Of a stretch of 26,982 nucleotides of DNA, positions 5,929 to 11,534 are shown one piece after another. The stretch lies in the IMG/VR virus record IMGVR_UViG_3300031857_001132, positions 1 through 26,982 of that record. One strand, written 5' to 3'. Position numbers and translations under genes: made by a program. The notes under the pieces were generated by a model. That model searched no databases and had not been told where the DNA came from. It saw only the letters and a list, made by a program, of their open reading frames with translations. Every line of letters begins with the position of its first letter. Positions within the stretch are counted from its first letter, which is position 1. This DNA comes from a virus.

Positions 5929-6006
5929 GTGTAATAGTGTAATAACATAATGAAATCATAGGGTTAAGAGTGATTACAGTGTTTTGTACAAGTGTAATGG
6001 TGTAAT
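5929..6006 (+). repeat. Paired GTGTAAT repeats (iteron- or operator-like)
   Basis: GTGTAAT occurs at 5929-5935, 5937-5943, 5992-5998 and 6000-6006. That makes two tandem pairs with an 8-bp period, each followed by AAC or TAAC. An inverted near-copy (ATTACAG) lies between them at about 5973. Repeats of this density in an AT-rich gap between diverging genes suggest binding sites for a replication initiator or a regulator. Confidence 0.65.
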
Positions 6007-6041
6007 TAACCTAAAATGCGCGCGCGACAACTTTTGGGCTT

Positions 6042-6362
6042 GTGAAAGTAAATGAAGTTGAAAATAATCCTACTGAAACGATGAATTTGAACGGGGAGAG
6101 GCCAGTGGTTGCGTTAGCTGTGGATTTGTTGCACAATGTAGGTATGAAAATAGAAGCAAACATCCCCCTGCCCGGCGGCGTCGACCACCGAGAGCGCTAT
6201 CCCTTCCCAGACATGCTGGTGGGAGACAGCTTTTTGGTGCTGGACGCGACGTGGATCAAGAACTTGCGCAGCGCGGCGTACATGTACTCTCGCAGGCATC
6301 CCGGCACGCGGTTTACCTGCCGACGGTACGGCGAGGGCTGGCGGCTTTGGAGGGTTGCTTGA
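6042..6362 (+). CDS. Conserved small phage protein (RYPFPDMLVGDSFLV family), 106 aa
   Basis: The recognisable part begins at an internal ATG, 6144 (MKIEANIPLPGG). It contains YPFPDMLVGDSFLVLD, RSAAYMYSRRHPGTRFTCRR and a C-terminal EGWRLWRVA. I know this as a common small phage protein family of unknown function, mixed beta/alpha, perhaps DUF7303 (from memory). A GTG start at 6042 would add 34 residues, whose beginning lies in the inverted repeat; ATG 6144 gives 72 aa, the usual family length. GTGGATTTGTTGCAC upstream of 6144 is shared with the promoter at 8753, which may support the shorter form. Confidence 0.75.
   Translation: MKVNEVENNPTETMNLNGERPVVALAVDLLHNVGMKIEANIPLPGGVDHRERYPFPDMLVGDSFLVLDATWIKNLRSAAYMYSRRHPGTRFTCRRYGEGWRLWRVA
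6048..6074 (+). repeat. Inverted repeat, right arm core
   Basis: Partner of 5872-5898. It lies in the first codons of the gene at 6042, 137 bases from the other 51-base arm. Confidence 0.85.
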
Positions 6363-7078
6363 TGCCAAGGCTTAGGGGCAAGGACGCGGAGTTTATGGAC
6401 GGCAGGAAGCTGGGCGGCCGCCCGGCGGTCGTTGAAGAGCGGATCACCCGCCCGGTCAAGCCCCACAAGCCCAAGCTGCTGACGCCCCAGGAATGGAAGT
6501 TCGTGGAGGAGTTCGTGGCGGGCGACGGCCACGTGACGCTGAAAGAGGCGGCGATTCGCGCCGGTTACTCGGAGCAGTGGGCGCGTGGTCGGGCGCGTGA
6601 GCTAACCGATCCGGACAGGAACCCCCACATGGTGGCCGCGATCCAAGAGCGCCGACGCGAACTGGGCGAGAAGTACGCCACCACGTTCGAGCGCCACATG
6701 CGGGACCTGCAGATCATCAGGGACCAGGCTTTGACCGCTGGGGCCTATGGGGCTGCCGTACAGGCCGAATATCGCCGTGGACAGGCCCTAGGGACCATCT
6801 ACATCGATCGCAAGGAGATCAGGCACGGCACGATCGATAGCATGAGCAAAGAAGAGGTGCAGCGCAAGCTGGACGAGATCAGACGCCTGTACGGTGGCCA
6901 GGGTGGGCCGATTGTGGACATCACCCCCAAGCAGATCGAAGAAGAACCAGAAGAACCGGAAGACCAGCTGGCCGACCCACCCCCACCCGAGGACGAAGAA
7001 GATGGCACTGAAACCGGAAGCGACCCTGTACAAAAGGCTGAAAGAGAACGTCCCCGCCTGCCATTTCACCCGGATTGA
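6362..7078 (+). CDS. terS: Terminase small subunit
   Basis: This 238-residue protein would recognise the packaging site and load DNA on the large terminase. After a basic, disordered start it has the Terminase_2-type core: LTPQEWKFVEEFVAG, HVTLKEAAIRAGYSEQWARGRA (helix-turn-helix, about 57-80) and NPHMVAAIQERRREL. Helices for oligomerisation follow (EKYATTFERHMRDLQIIRDQAL, YGAAVQAEYRRGQALG). The C-terminus, from about 190, is strongly acidic and Pro-rich, plausibly the contact for TerL. The start ATG 6362 overlaps the previous stop and has GGAGGG eight bases upstream. The last 77 bases overlap the nuclease gene. terL lies 6 kb further on, not next to it. Confidence 0.9.
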   Translation: MPRLRGKDAEFMDGRKLGGRPAVVEERITRPVKPHKPKLLTPQEWKFVEEFVAGDGHVTLKEAAIRAGYSEQWARGRARELTDPDRNPHMVAAIQERRRELGEKYATTFERHMRDLQIIRDQALTAGAYGAAVQAEYRRGQALGTIYIDRKEIRHGTIDSMSKEEVQRKLDEIRRLYGGQGGPIVDITPKQIEEEPEEPEDQLADPPPPEDEEDGTETGSDPVQKAERERPRLPFHPD

Positions 7079-7421
7079 GTCGCGGGTCAACCTGGGCATC
7101 CCGGACTGCCTGCTGGCATTCCCCCATGGGCTTTTTGTCATGGTCGAGCTCAAAGTGGTCAAGCGTGGTCGAAAGGTCGCGCTTTCCCCCCACCAAGTGG
7201 CATTTCACGTCAAGCACGCCGACCTGAACTGCCCGACGTACATCTTGGTGCAGTATTTCCCGCCCGGGACCAATCACGCCAGCAAGTCCGAGCTGCTGTT
7301 GTACTGCGGCGAACAGGCTTTGGACGTGGCGCGGCTGGGCATCGACACCCCTGCTTTGGCCCGGTGGCCTTGGACTGGCATATCTTGGCCTGAGCTGCGA
7401 AAACATTTAGTTGACGGTTGA
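7002..7421 (+). CDS. VRR-NUC-like PD-(D/E)XK nuclease, 139 aa
   Basis: The protein begins MALKPEATLYKRLKE and shows the nuclease pattern: RIESRVNLGIPDCLL with E26 and D35, VMVELKV with E49 and K51, then LSPHQVAFH with Q65. This E..PD..ExK..Q order is that of VRR-NUC and related Holliday-junction-resolvase-type nucleases. It may resolve branched DNA before packaging; its place next to terS supports that. The start lies inside terS in another frame, which would be needed to keep E26 and D35; no later Met precedes the active site. Purine-rich GAGGACGAAGAAG lies upstream. Confidence 0.8.
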   Translation: MALKPEATLYKRLKENVPACHFTRIESRVNLGIPDCLLAFPHGLFVMVELKVVKRGRKVALSPHQVAFHVKHADLNCPTYILVQYFPPGTNHASKSELLLYCGEQALDVARLGIDTPALARWPWTGISWPELRKHLVDG

Positions 7422-7489
7422 TTTGTAGGCAAGAGTTGTGATAGCATGGCACCCGCCCAAACCGGGCTTTTTAAGAAAGAGAGAAAGAC
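7411..7489 (+). promoter_or_regulatory. Weak promoter and leader of cassette 1
   Basis: TTGACG at 7411-7416 overlaps the end of the nuclease gene. The -10 is unclear (TGTGATAGCAT region near 7440). A small hairpin follows (GCCC 7455-7458 with GGGC 7464-7467, then TTTTT). The leader AGAAAGAGAGAAAG at 7474-7487 ends two bases before the ATG. The last 19 bases up to the ATG are identical to those of cassette 2. Confidence 0.4.
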
Positions 7490-7657
7490 ATGACACAGAT
7501 ACAAGCCCTGACCCGAGCGCTGGCCCTGGCCGTATGCGCGCCCACGGATGCCCTGGCGCAGCAAGCTGCCGAACTGGCGGAGCGATTCGCGCAGGGGCTA
7601 AGCGAAGCGGACGTTGACCGATGCAAAGCCGATGCCCTCGACCAGGTGGGCATTTGA
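7490..7657 (+). CDS. Small Ala-rich protein, 55 aa, cassette 1
   Basis: ATG 7490 follows the shared purine leader directly, which is the main support for this start. The peptide is Ala/Leu-rich and helical (QALTRALALAVCAPTDALAQQAAELAERF). It ends in a charged turn (SEADVDRCKADALDQVGI). No family recognised. Its stop overlaps the next ATG by one base (TGATG). Confidence 0.6.
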   Translation: MTQIQALTRALALAVCAPTDALAQQAAELAERFAQGLSEADVDRCKADALDQVGI

Positions 7658-7800
7658 TGCGGCCAGCAGATCGCCGCGCGCTCAGGCGCGCCCAAGTACA
7701 ACCACCACCGGCCAAGCCTGATGAAAAGTCCAAGGGCGGGCTTATTGCCCGGCTTTTGGGGTTTTGGCTTTTTCACAAAATATTTAACGGAGGGGATTGA
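7657..7800 (+). CDS. Possible membrane miniprotein, 47 aa
   Basis: The frame is coupled by TGATG to the previous one. A basic, Pro-rich start (MRPADRRALRRAQVQPPPAK) is followed by an amphipathic hydrophobic end (LIARLLGFWLFHKIF). Its stop codon lies within the -35 of the next promoter. A GGGC-TTATT-GCCC hairpin within the frame resembles the other cassette terminators, so this stretch may instead be a 3' untranslated region. Confidence 0.35.
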   Translation: MRPADRRALRRAQVQPPPAKPDEKSKGGLIARLLGFWLFHKIFNGGD

Positions 7801-7879
7801 CAAGTTGATTTCAGTTGATCTAAACTGACCCCAGGCCGCGCAAACCGTGACGGCCGCAACCCTAGAAAGAGAGAAAGAC
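7797..7879 (+). promoter_or_regulatory. Promoter, 5' hairpin and leader of cassette 2
   Basis: TTGACA (7797-7802) and TAAACT (7821-7826) are 18 bases apart. GGCCG and CGGCC can pair around a 12-base loop in the leader. The purine leader AGAAAGAGAGAAAG is at 7864-7877, two bases before the ATG. Confidence 0.65.
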
Positions 7880-8251
7880 ATGGAAATAAACATCATCCTG
7901 CAGGCCCTGGTTAAAGACATCGCCGAGCAGCTGCGCCCCATGGTGGCGGATATGGTCCGCGAGGAATTGGCGAACGCGGATGGCGAGAACGCCATGGCAG
8001 GTATTGCCGCAAACGTCGACCTGGCCGCCTTGGCCGCTGAGATTGACATGTCCGCCCTGGCCGTTGAAATTGACGCCGCCGACGTGGTGGGCGAGCTGAC
8101 ACAATCCCAGCTGTCGGACATCGCCGCTGACGTCGACCTGGCCGACCTGGCCGGTAGAATTGACGTCGAGAAATTGACGCGTCACGTCGACGTCGGCCAG
8201 GTGATCCGCGACTGGCTGGGCGACCAGACGTTTTCCGTTCGACCATACTAA
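7880..8251 (+). CDS. Protein with 9-residue VDLAxLAxE repeats, 123 aa
   Basis: The start at 7880 follows the shared leader. After an N-terminal helix (INIILQALVKDIAEQLRPMV) the protein is a tandem array of 9-residue units: VDLAALAAE (46-54), IDMSALAVE, IDAADVVGE, an interrupted LTQSQLSDIAAD, VDLADLAGR, IDVEKLTRH and VDVGQVIRD (to 111). Each unit would be one short helix after a V/I-D cap, stacking as an acidic rod. Similar ID/VD repeat tails occur in some phage proteins. A protein- or DNA-mimic role is speculation. Confidence 0.75.
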   Translation: MEINIILQALVKDIAEQLRPMVADMVREELANADGENAMAGIAANVDLAALAAEIDMSALAVEIDAADVVGELTQSQLSDIAADVDLADLAGRIDVEKLTRHVDVGQVIRDWLGDQTFSVRPY

Positions 8252-8261
8252 GGGGCAAACC

Positions 8262-8486
8262 ATGGCAGCAAGAAAATCAAACCCCCAATTCATCGCCGAT
8301 CTCATGCGCTACGCCAGTGCCGGGCCGCTCATGCAGGCATTCGTGATCGAAGCCTTGGACCGCTACGCGGCCGACGTGCTTGCAACCGAAAAACCCGCGA
8401 ATGCCGAGAACGCCCTGGTTAGCTGGTCCGCCTGGTATGCATGCGCGGCCGAGACCGCCCAGGCCCTGGCCGACCGTCGGGCCTGA
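8262..8486 (+). CDS. Small conserved phage/plasmid protein (FIxDLMxxAxxGPLMQAFVIEAL type), 74 aa
   Basis: It begins ten bases after the previous stop with AGGGGC as ribosome site. The motif FIADLMRYASAGPLMQAFVIEALDRYA is one I know from small proteins in many phages and mobile elements, none with a known function. The C-terminal half has a Trp/Cys segment (LVSWSAWYACAAETAQAL). All-helical in appearance. Probably co-transcribed with its neighbours from 7797. Confidence 0.7.
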   Translation: MAARKSNPQFIADLMRYASAGPLMQAFVIEALDRYAADVLATEKPANAENALVSWSAWYACAAETAQALADRRA

Positions 8487-8504
8487 ACTTCACAGGGGAA
8501 ACAA

Positions 8505-8711
8505 ATGAATATTGATTTTGATAAACAGCTGGCGCAGGCCGATTTAAACCACCGCGCCGCCCAGGCCATGGAAAAATGGGGTGGCGGGTTTGCGTCGGCC
8601 CTGGCCGTGGCTTATTTTCGCGCCGATGCCGATAACCAGGCGCGCATGCTGGCCGCGTGGCCTGAACTGTTCGAACGCTACCGACAAATGGCCCGGGGCA
8701 TAACCACCTAA
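8505..8711 (+). CDS. Small conserved phage protein (FASALAVAYFRADADNQARMLAAWPELF type), 68 aa
   Basis: ATG 8505 has AGGGGAAAC upstream. The central GGGFASALAVAYFRADADNQ and following LAAWPELFERY are a recurring signature of a small, unassigned phage protein family; this is recognition from memory. Likely all-helical. It is the last gene of cassette 2, and a strong terminator starts six bases after its stop. Confidence 0.75.
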   Translation: MNIDFDKQLAQADLNHRAAQAMEKWGGGFASALAVAYFRADADNQARMLAAWPELFERYRQMARGITT

Positions 8712-8716
8712 ACCCG

Positions 8717-8742
8717 CCCGGCCGCTGTGCCGGGTTTTTTTT
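8717..8742 (+). terminator. Intrinsic terminator of cassette 2
   Basis: CCCGGC (8717-8722) pairs with GCCGGG (8729-8734) around CGCTGT and is followed by eight T. Confidence 0.9.
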
Positions 8743-8752
8743 GCCCAAGGGG

Positions 8753-8832
8753 TTGACAAGTGGATTTGTTGCACTAAAATAATTCTCAGGCCAGCAACCC
8801 GCCAGGCCGCAAACCTAGAAAGCGAGAAAGTT
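8753..8832 (+). promoter_or_regulatory. Promoter and leader of cassette 3
   Basis: TTGACA (8753-8758) and TAAAAT (8775-8780) are 16 bases apart, ten bases after a terminator. The 15-base spacer segment GTGGATTTGTTGCAC is repeated exactly at 6120-6134. Two GGCC blocks can pair in the leader. The purine leader AGAAAGCGAGAAAG is at 8817-8830. Confidence 0.75.
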
Positions 8833-9006
8833 ATGTGCCTTACAAAACCCCAACGCGTCGCCTTAAAACGGGTTTTTTCCCGTGATAACCAGGGCCTTTC
8901 CTACTTGGCTTTTCGCCGTGGCGTAGTGCCCGCGCACGGTTGCATCATGGTCAAGTGGTCCGGCATGTGGCTCGGAATTGAGCCCGACGGCTACACTCAC
9001 AGTTAA
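8833..9006 (+). CDS. Small conserved protein with CIMVKWSGMWLGIEPDGYTHS end, 57 aa
   Basis: ATG 8833 follows the shared leader by two bases. The peptide starts MCLTKPQRVALKRVFSRD, continues with LSYLAFRRGVVP and ends GCIMVKWSGMWLGIEPDG then YTHS. I recognise this C-terminal block from small phage and plasmid proteins without known function. Compact alpha/beta. Only 20 bases separate it from the next gene, which has its own copy of the purine leader. Confidence 0.75.
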   Translation: MCLTKPQRVALKRVFSRDNQGLSYLAFRRGVVPAHGCIMVKWSGMWLGIEPDGYTHS

Positions 9007-9026
9007 ATCAAGAAAGCGAGAGCCCC

Positions 9027-9716
9027 ATGCTTAAAACCGTTAAAAATTCGGCCAACAAAAAAACCGGCCCCATCGCGGTGACGTACCGGGCCGGCGGGCA
9101 TAATGTTTTTGGAACATGCCCGAAAACCTGCGCCCTAAACCCCCAGGGCGACTACGCGGCCGACCTGGTCGACGCCGATTATTTGCGGGCCGTTCGCCAG
9201 GCGGTCCCACGTAATGGCCAGGCCTGGACATATTCCCATTTTGCGCCCGAGCTGTTGCCGGTGCCGGCACCTGGCGAGACCGTGATTAATGCCAGCTGCG
9301 ACACAATCGACGACGCCCTGGTGGCCGTTCGCCTGGGCCGCCCGGCCGTGGTGGCCGCGCCGGCCGGTACGGTGTGGCCGTATACGGTTGACGGTGTGCG
9401 CTTTGTGCAGTGCCCGGCCGAGCTGGCCGATAATTTTAGCTGCGCCCAGTGCGGTAACGGCCGGCCATTGTGCGCACGTGGCGATCGCGATTACGTGGTG
9501 GTTTTTGTTGCCCACGGTAGCGGTGCGGCCCTGGTCGGATCGGACCAGGCCGGCGGCTGCTACGGTAATGGCGGCCCGGTCCGCCTGGCCTGGGAAAAAA
9601 CCAAAACCGGCGGCCACCTGGACGACGCGGCCGAGCTGGTGCGCTTCGCCCGCTCGCTGCCCCCGGGGTCTTTCCTGCGCCACCACGTGGTCGGCGACCT
9701 GGGCGCGGCAGCATAA
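9027..9716 (+). CDS. Cys-rich protein of a phage/plasmid family (possibly DUF7227), 229 aa
   Basis: It starts at 9027 after the leader AGAAAGCGAGAG (9011-9022). Features are KTGPIAVTYRAG, then TCPKTCAL with C31 and C35, a TYSHF segment, NASCDTIDDALVAV, CPAEL, a C-x2-C-x6-C cluster at 139-149, and RDYVVVFVAHG. The Cys set suggests a bound metal. I recall the family from phages and plasmids, often near DUF932 genes as here, with no proven function; the DUF number is from memory. The end (PPGSFLRHHVVGDLG) is also conserved in relatives I remember. Confidence 0.7.
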   Translation: MLKTVKNSANKKTGPIAVTYRAGGHNVFGTCPKTCALNPQGDYAADLVDADYLRAVRQAVPRNGQAWTYSHFAPELLPVPAPGETVINASCDTIDDALVAVRLGRPAVVAAPAGTVWPYTVDGVRFVQCPAELADNFSCAQCGNGRPLCARGDRDYVVVFVAHGSGAALVGSDQAGGCYGNGGPVRLAWEKTKTGGHLDDAAELVRFARSLPPGSFLRHHVVGDLGAAA

Positions 9717-9734
9717 AAATAATTTGTTGATTTG

Positions 9735-9817
9735 TTGACAAACCGAAAAACATTAGACTAAAATTCAGGCGTCGGGCGATTTTGCCCGGCGCAAACCTCA
9801 GAAAGCGAGAATTTAAA
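9735..9817 (+). promoter_or_regulatory. Promoter, 5' hairpin and leader of cassette 4
   Basis: TTGACA (9735-9740) and TAAAAT (9759-9764) are 18 bases apart. The -35 lies in the palindrome TTTGTTGACAAA (9731-9742). CGTCGGGC and GCCCGGCG then form an 8-bp stem around GATTTT. The purine leader AGAAAGCGAGAA is at 9800-9811, six bases before the ATG. Confidence 0.8.
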
Positions 9818-10840
9818 ATGGCTCATATGATCGACGAAACAACCGGCCGCGCTGCTATTGCATTCGCAGGGCAAACCCCTTGGCACGGCCTGGGCCAGGC
9901 CTTAACACCTGGCGCAAGCATTGAGACCTGGACCCGTGAGGCTGGCTTAGCTTATGACGTGCTCGAGAGCCCCGTTAAGTATTCGACACCGGCCGCGACC
10001 GACCTGCAAACCTGGCCAGCGCGAAAAGTATTGCACCGGTCCGACACCGGCGCGCCCTTGGCCGTGGTTTCTGATTCTTACAACGTCGTTCAACCGTCGC
10101 AGGTTATGGACTTTTTTCGCCAGCTGGTTGACCTGGGCGGGTTCGAGCTCGAGACCGCCGGCGCATTGTCGGACGGCCGCCGGGTGTGGGCCCTGGCCAG
10201 CGTGGGTGACGCTGCGCCGGTGGTGGCCGCCGACCTGGTGAAGCCTTATCTACTGCTCGGGACATCCTATGATGGAACCATGGCCACCGTCGCAAAATTT
10301 ACGGCGATCCGAGTCGTTTGCAATAACACAATAACGGCCGCCGTCGGTGGCTACAGTGGCGGCCGCGTGGTGAAGGGCGAGGGCGAGCAAAACATGGGCT
10401 ATTTAAAGTCGGCCGTTCGCGTGCTGCATTCCGAGCGGTTCGATCCTGAATCGGTTCGCCTGCAGCTGGGCATTGTGGCGAATGCATTCGAGGGTTTTCT
10501 GGTGCAGTCGCGCCAGCTGGCCGCCGCGCCTATGGACCAGGCCGCCGCCGACGATTTTGTGGCCGAGCTGCTGCGCCCTTATCACACGAGCGCCCGCCCA
10601 GTGAATGAATCGCGCGCTTACGTTCGCATCATGCAGTTATTCAACGGCCAGGCGATCGGGGCCGACTTGCCCGGCGTGGCCGGCACCCGGTGGGCCATGT
10701 TGAACGCGGTGACCGAGCTGGTCGATCATGAGCGCGGCCGCTCGAATAACACCCGCATGGAATCGGCCTGGTTTGGCGCCGGTGCAGCGCTTAAGGCGCG
10801 CGCCGTTGATTTGCTGGCCGCCGACGCGGTGGGGGTTTAA
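9818..10840 (+). CDS. DUF932 phage/plasmid-like protein (TIGR03299 type), 340 aa
   Basis: The start at 9818 follows the shared leader; the frame is open further upstream but through the promoter. The signature TPWHGLGQAL appears near residue 19, followed by VLHRSDTGAPLAVVSDSYNVVQPSQVMDFF. Later come FTAIRVVCNNTITAAVGG, GTRWAMLNAVTELVDHERGRS and a closing FGAGAALKARAVDLL. This is the DUF932 layout at normal length. Members are common on phages and large plasmids; their role is unknown, though anti-defence has been suspected by context. The acid Asp/Glu-rich surface is unremarkable. Confidence 0.9.
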   Translation: MAHMIDETTGRAAIAFAGQTPWHGLGQALTPGASIETWTREAGLAYDVLESPVKYSTPAATDLQTWPARKVLHRSDTGAPLAVVSDSYNVVQPSQVMDFFRQLVDLGGFELETAGALSDGRRVWALASVGDAAPVVAADLVKPYLLLGTSYDGTMATVAKFTAIRVVCNNTITAAVGGYSGGRVVKGEGEQNMGYLKSAVRVLHSERFDPESVRLQLGIVANAFEGFLVQSRQLAAAPMDQAAADDFVAELLRPYHTSARPVNESRAYVRIMQLFNGQAIGADLPGVAGTRWAMLNAVTELVDHERGRSNNTRMESAWFGAGAALKARAVDLLAADAVGV

Positions 10841-10844
10841 TCTT

Positions 10845-11054
10845 ATGACCACGCAGAAACAAATAAGGGCCGCATTTTGGGCAGCGCATCCGGCCGCCGA
10901 TCGCAAACGCTACCCGGCGCGCGATTGGACCCGCGAGGATAAAACCCAGCGCGACTATTGCACCGATACCCGGTGCGCGTTCGTGGATTATGTCGACCAG
11001 CTGCAGCGCGACGGCACTATTTCCGAAGCGCTCGCAAACCGCGCGACGTTGTAA
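10845..11054 (+). CDS. Small conserved protein (KQIRAAFWAAHP ... TRCAFVDYVDQL), 69 aa
   Basis: ATG 10845 is four bases after the DUF932 stop, with GGGGG upstream. The start TQKQIRAAFWAAHP and end RCAFVDYVDQLQRDGTISEALANRATL are familiar from small phage and mobile-element proteins of unknown function. It is all-helical apart from the middle. Shares a transcript with DUF932 and is closed by a terminator 21 bases on. Confidence 0.75.
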   Translation: MTTQKQIRAAFWAAHPAADRKRYPARDWTREDKTQRDYCTDTRCAFVDYVDQLQRDGTISEALANRATL

Positions 11055-11074
11055 GGGGCCGACCTGGCCACCGA

Positions 11075-11099
11075 GCCCGGCCGCGTGCCGGGCTTTTTT
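11075..11099 (+). terminator. Intrinsic terminator of cassette 4
   Basis: GCCCGGC (11075-11081) pairs with GCCGGGC (11087-11093) around CGCGT and is followed by six T. It closely resembles the terminator at 8717. Confidence 0.9.
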
Positions 11100-11110
11100 G
11101 TTTGTGTTTG

Positions 11111-11196
11111 TTGACGTGTTGCACAAAGTATATTTTTTAGACTAAAATAAAACCCCCGGCCACGGTGGCCGGGATAACCTAAGAAAGCGAGAAAGT
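11111..11196 (+). promoter_or_regulatory. Promoter, 5' hairpin and leader of cassette 5
   Basis: TTGCAC (11119-11124) and TAAAAT (11143-11148) are 18 bases apart; TTGACG at 11111 is an alternative -35 with poor spacing. CCCGGCC and GGCCGGG form a 7-bp stem around ACGGT. The purine leader AGAAAGCGAGAAAG is at 11182-11195, one base before the ATG. Confidence 0.75.
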
Positions 11197-11532
11197 ATGA
11201 CAACGAAAATTTTCGACCTGCGCGACCTGGACATGGCCAGCGCTTATGACTGGTCACAATGCGAAGCGATCCAGCACGGCGACGTGATGCTGGTCGCCGA
11301 CGGCGTGGCCGTATTGTGCGAAGCCTGGCCGACCATGGTCACCGGTGCGTCGTCCGTGTTTCACCGTGTCGCCGACGGCGTGACCTGGGAGCGCTTCGCC
11401 CTGGATTGTCCGAGCCCTGGCATGGCTGCCGACCTGCTGGCCGGCGTGGCCGTCGCCGGTCGCCCGGTCGCCGACCTGGTGGCCGCTGCCGTTACTTATT
11501 CCGAGCTGGCCGACCTGGCCGAGGGGGTTTGA
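11197..11532 (+). CDS. Protein of 111 aa, cassette 5, unknown function
   Basis: ATG 11197 follows the shared leader. The protein begins MTTKIFDLRDLDMASAYDWSQ. A beta-rich middle includes IQHGDVMLVADGVAVLCEAWPTMV and VFHRVADGVTWERFAL. It ends in an Ala/Val-rich helix (MAADLLAGVAVAGRPVADLV). The codon pattern is strongly repetitive (GCCGACCTGG). No family recognised. The next gene starts two bases after the stop. Confidence 0.65.
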   Translation: MTTKIFDLRDLDMASAYDWSQCEAIQHGDVMLVADGVAVLCEAWPTMVTGASSVFHRVADGVTWERFALDCPSPGMAADLLAGVAVAGRPVADLVAAAVTYSELADLAEGV

Positions 11533-11534
11533 TC

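Larger units (their letters stand above)
5693..6041. other. 349-base non-coding switch region
   Basis: From left to right it holds an 11-bp hairpin, a G-rich segment with a second quadruplex motif (5781-5804), and one arm of a long inverted repeat (core 5872-5898). An AT-rich core with paired GTGTAAT repeats (5929-6006) and the alternating segment GCGCGCGC near 6018 follow. A candidate -10 (TAAAAT, 6012-6017) precedes the gene at 6042. Transcription diverges here, so promoters or an origin are likely contents. A minus-strand frame at 5689-5904 is open but looks like a relic. Confidence 0.7.

Noticed and set aside
7203-7218. Second parS-like sequence around TTTCACGTCAAG
   Set aside because: Only 12 of 16 positions match, the palindrome is broken, and the sequence encodes a conserved part of the nuclease.
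9671-9682. CACGTG-centred palindromes elsewhere (for example near 9677 and 12417)
   Set aside because: They lack the flanking TTT/AAA arms of parS and are best explained by coding or GC-rich sequence.
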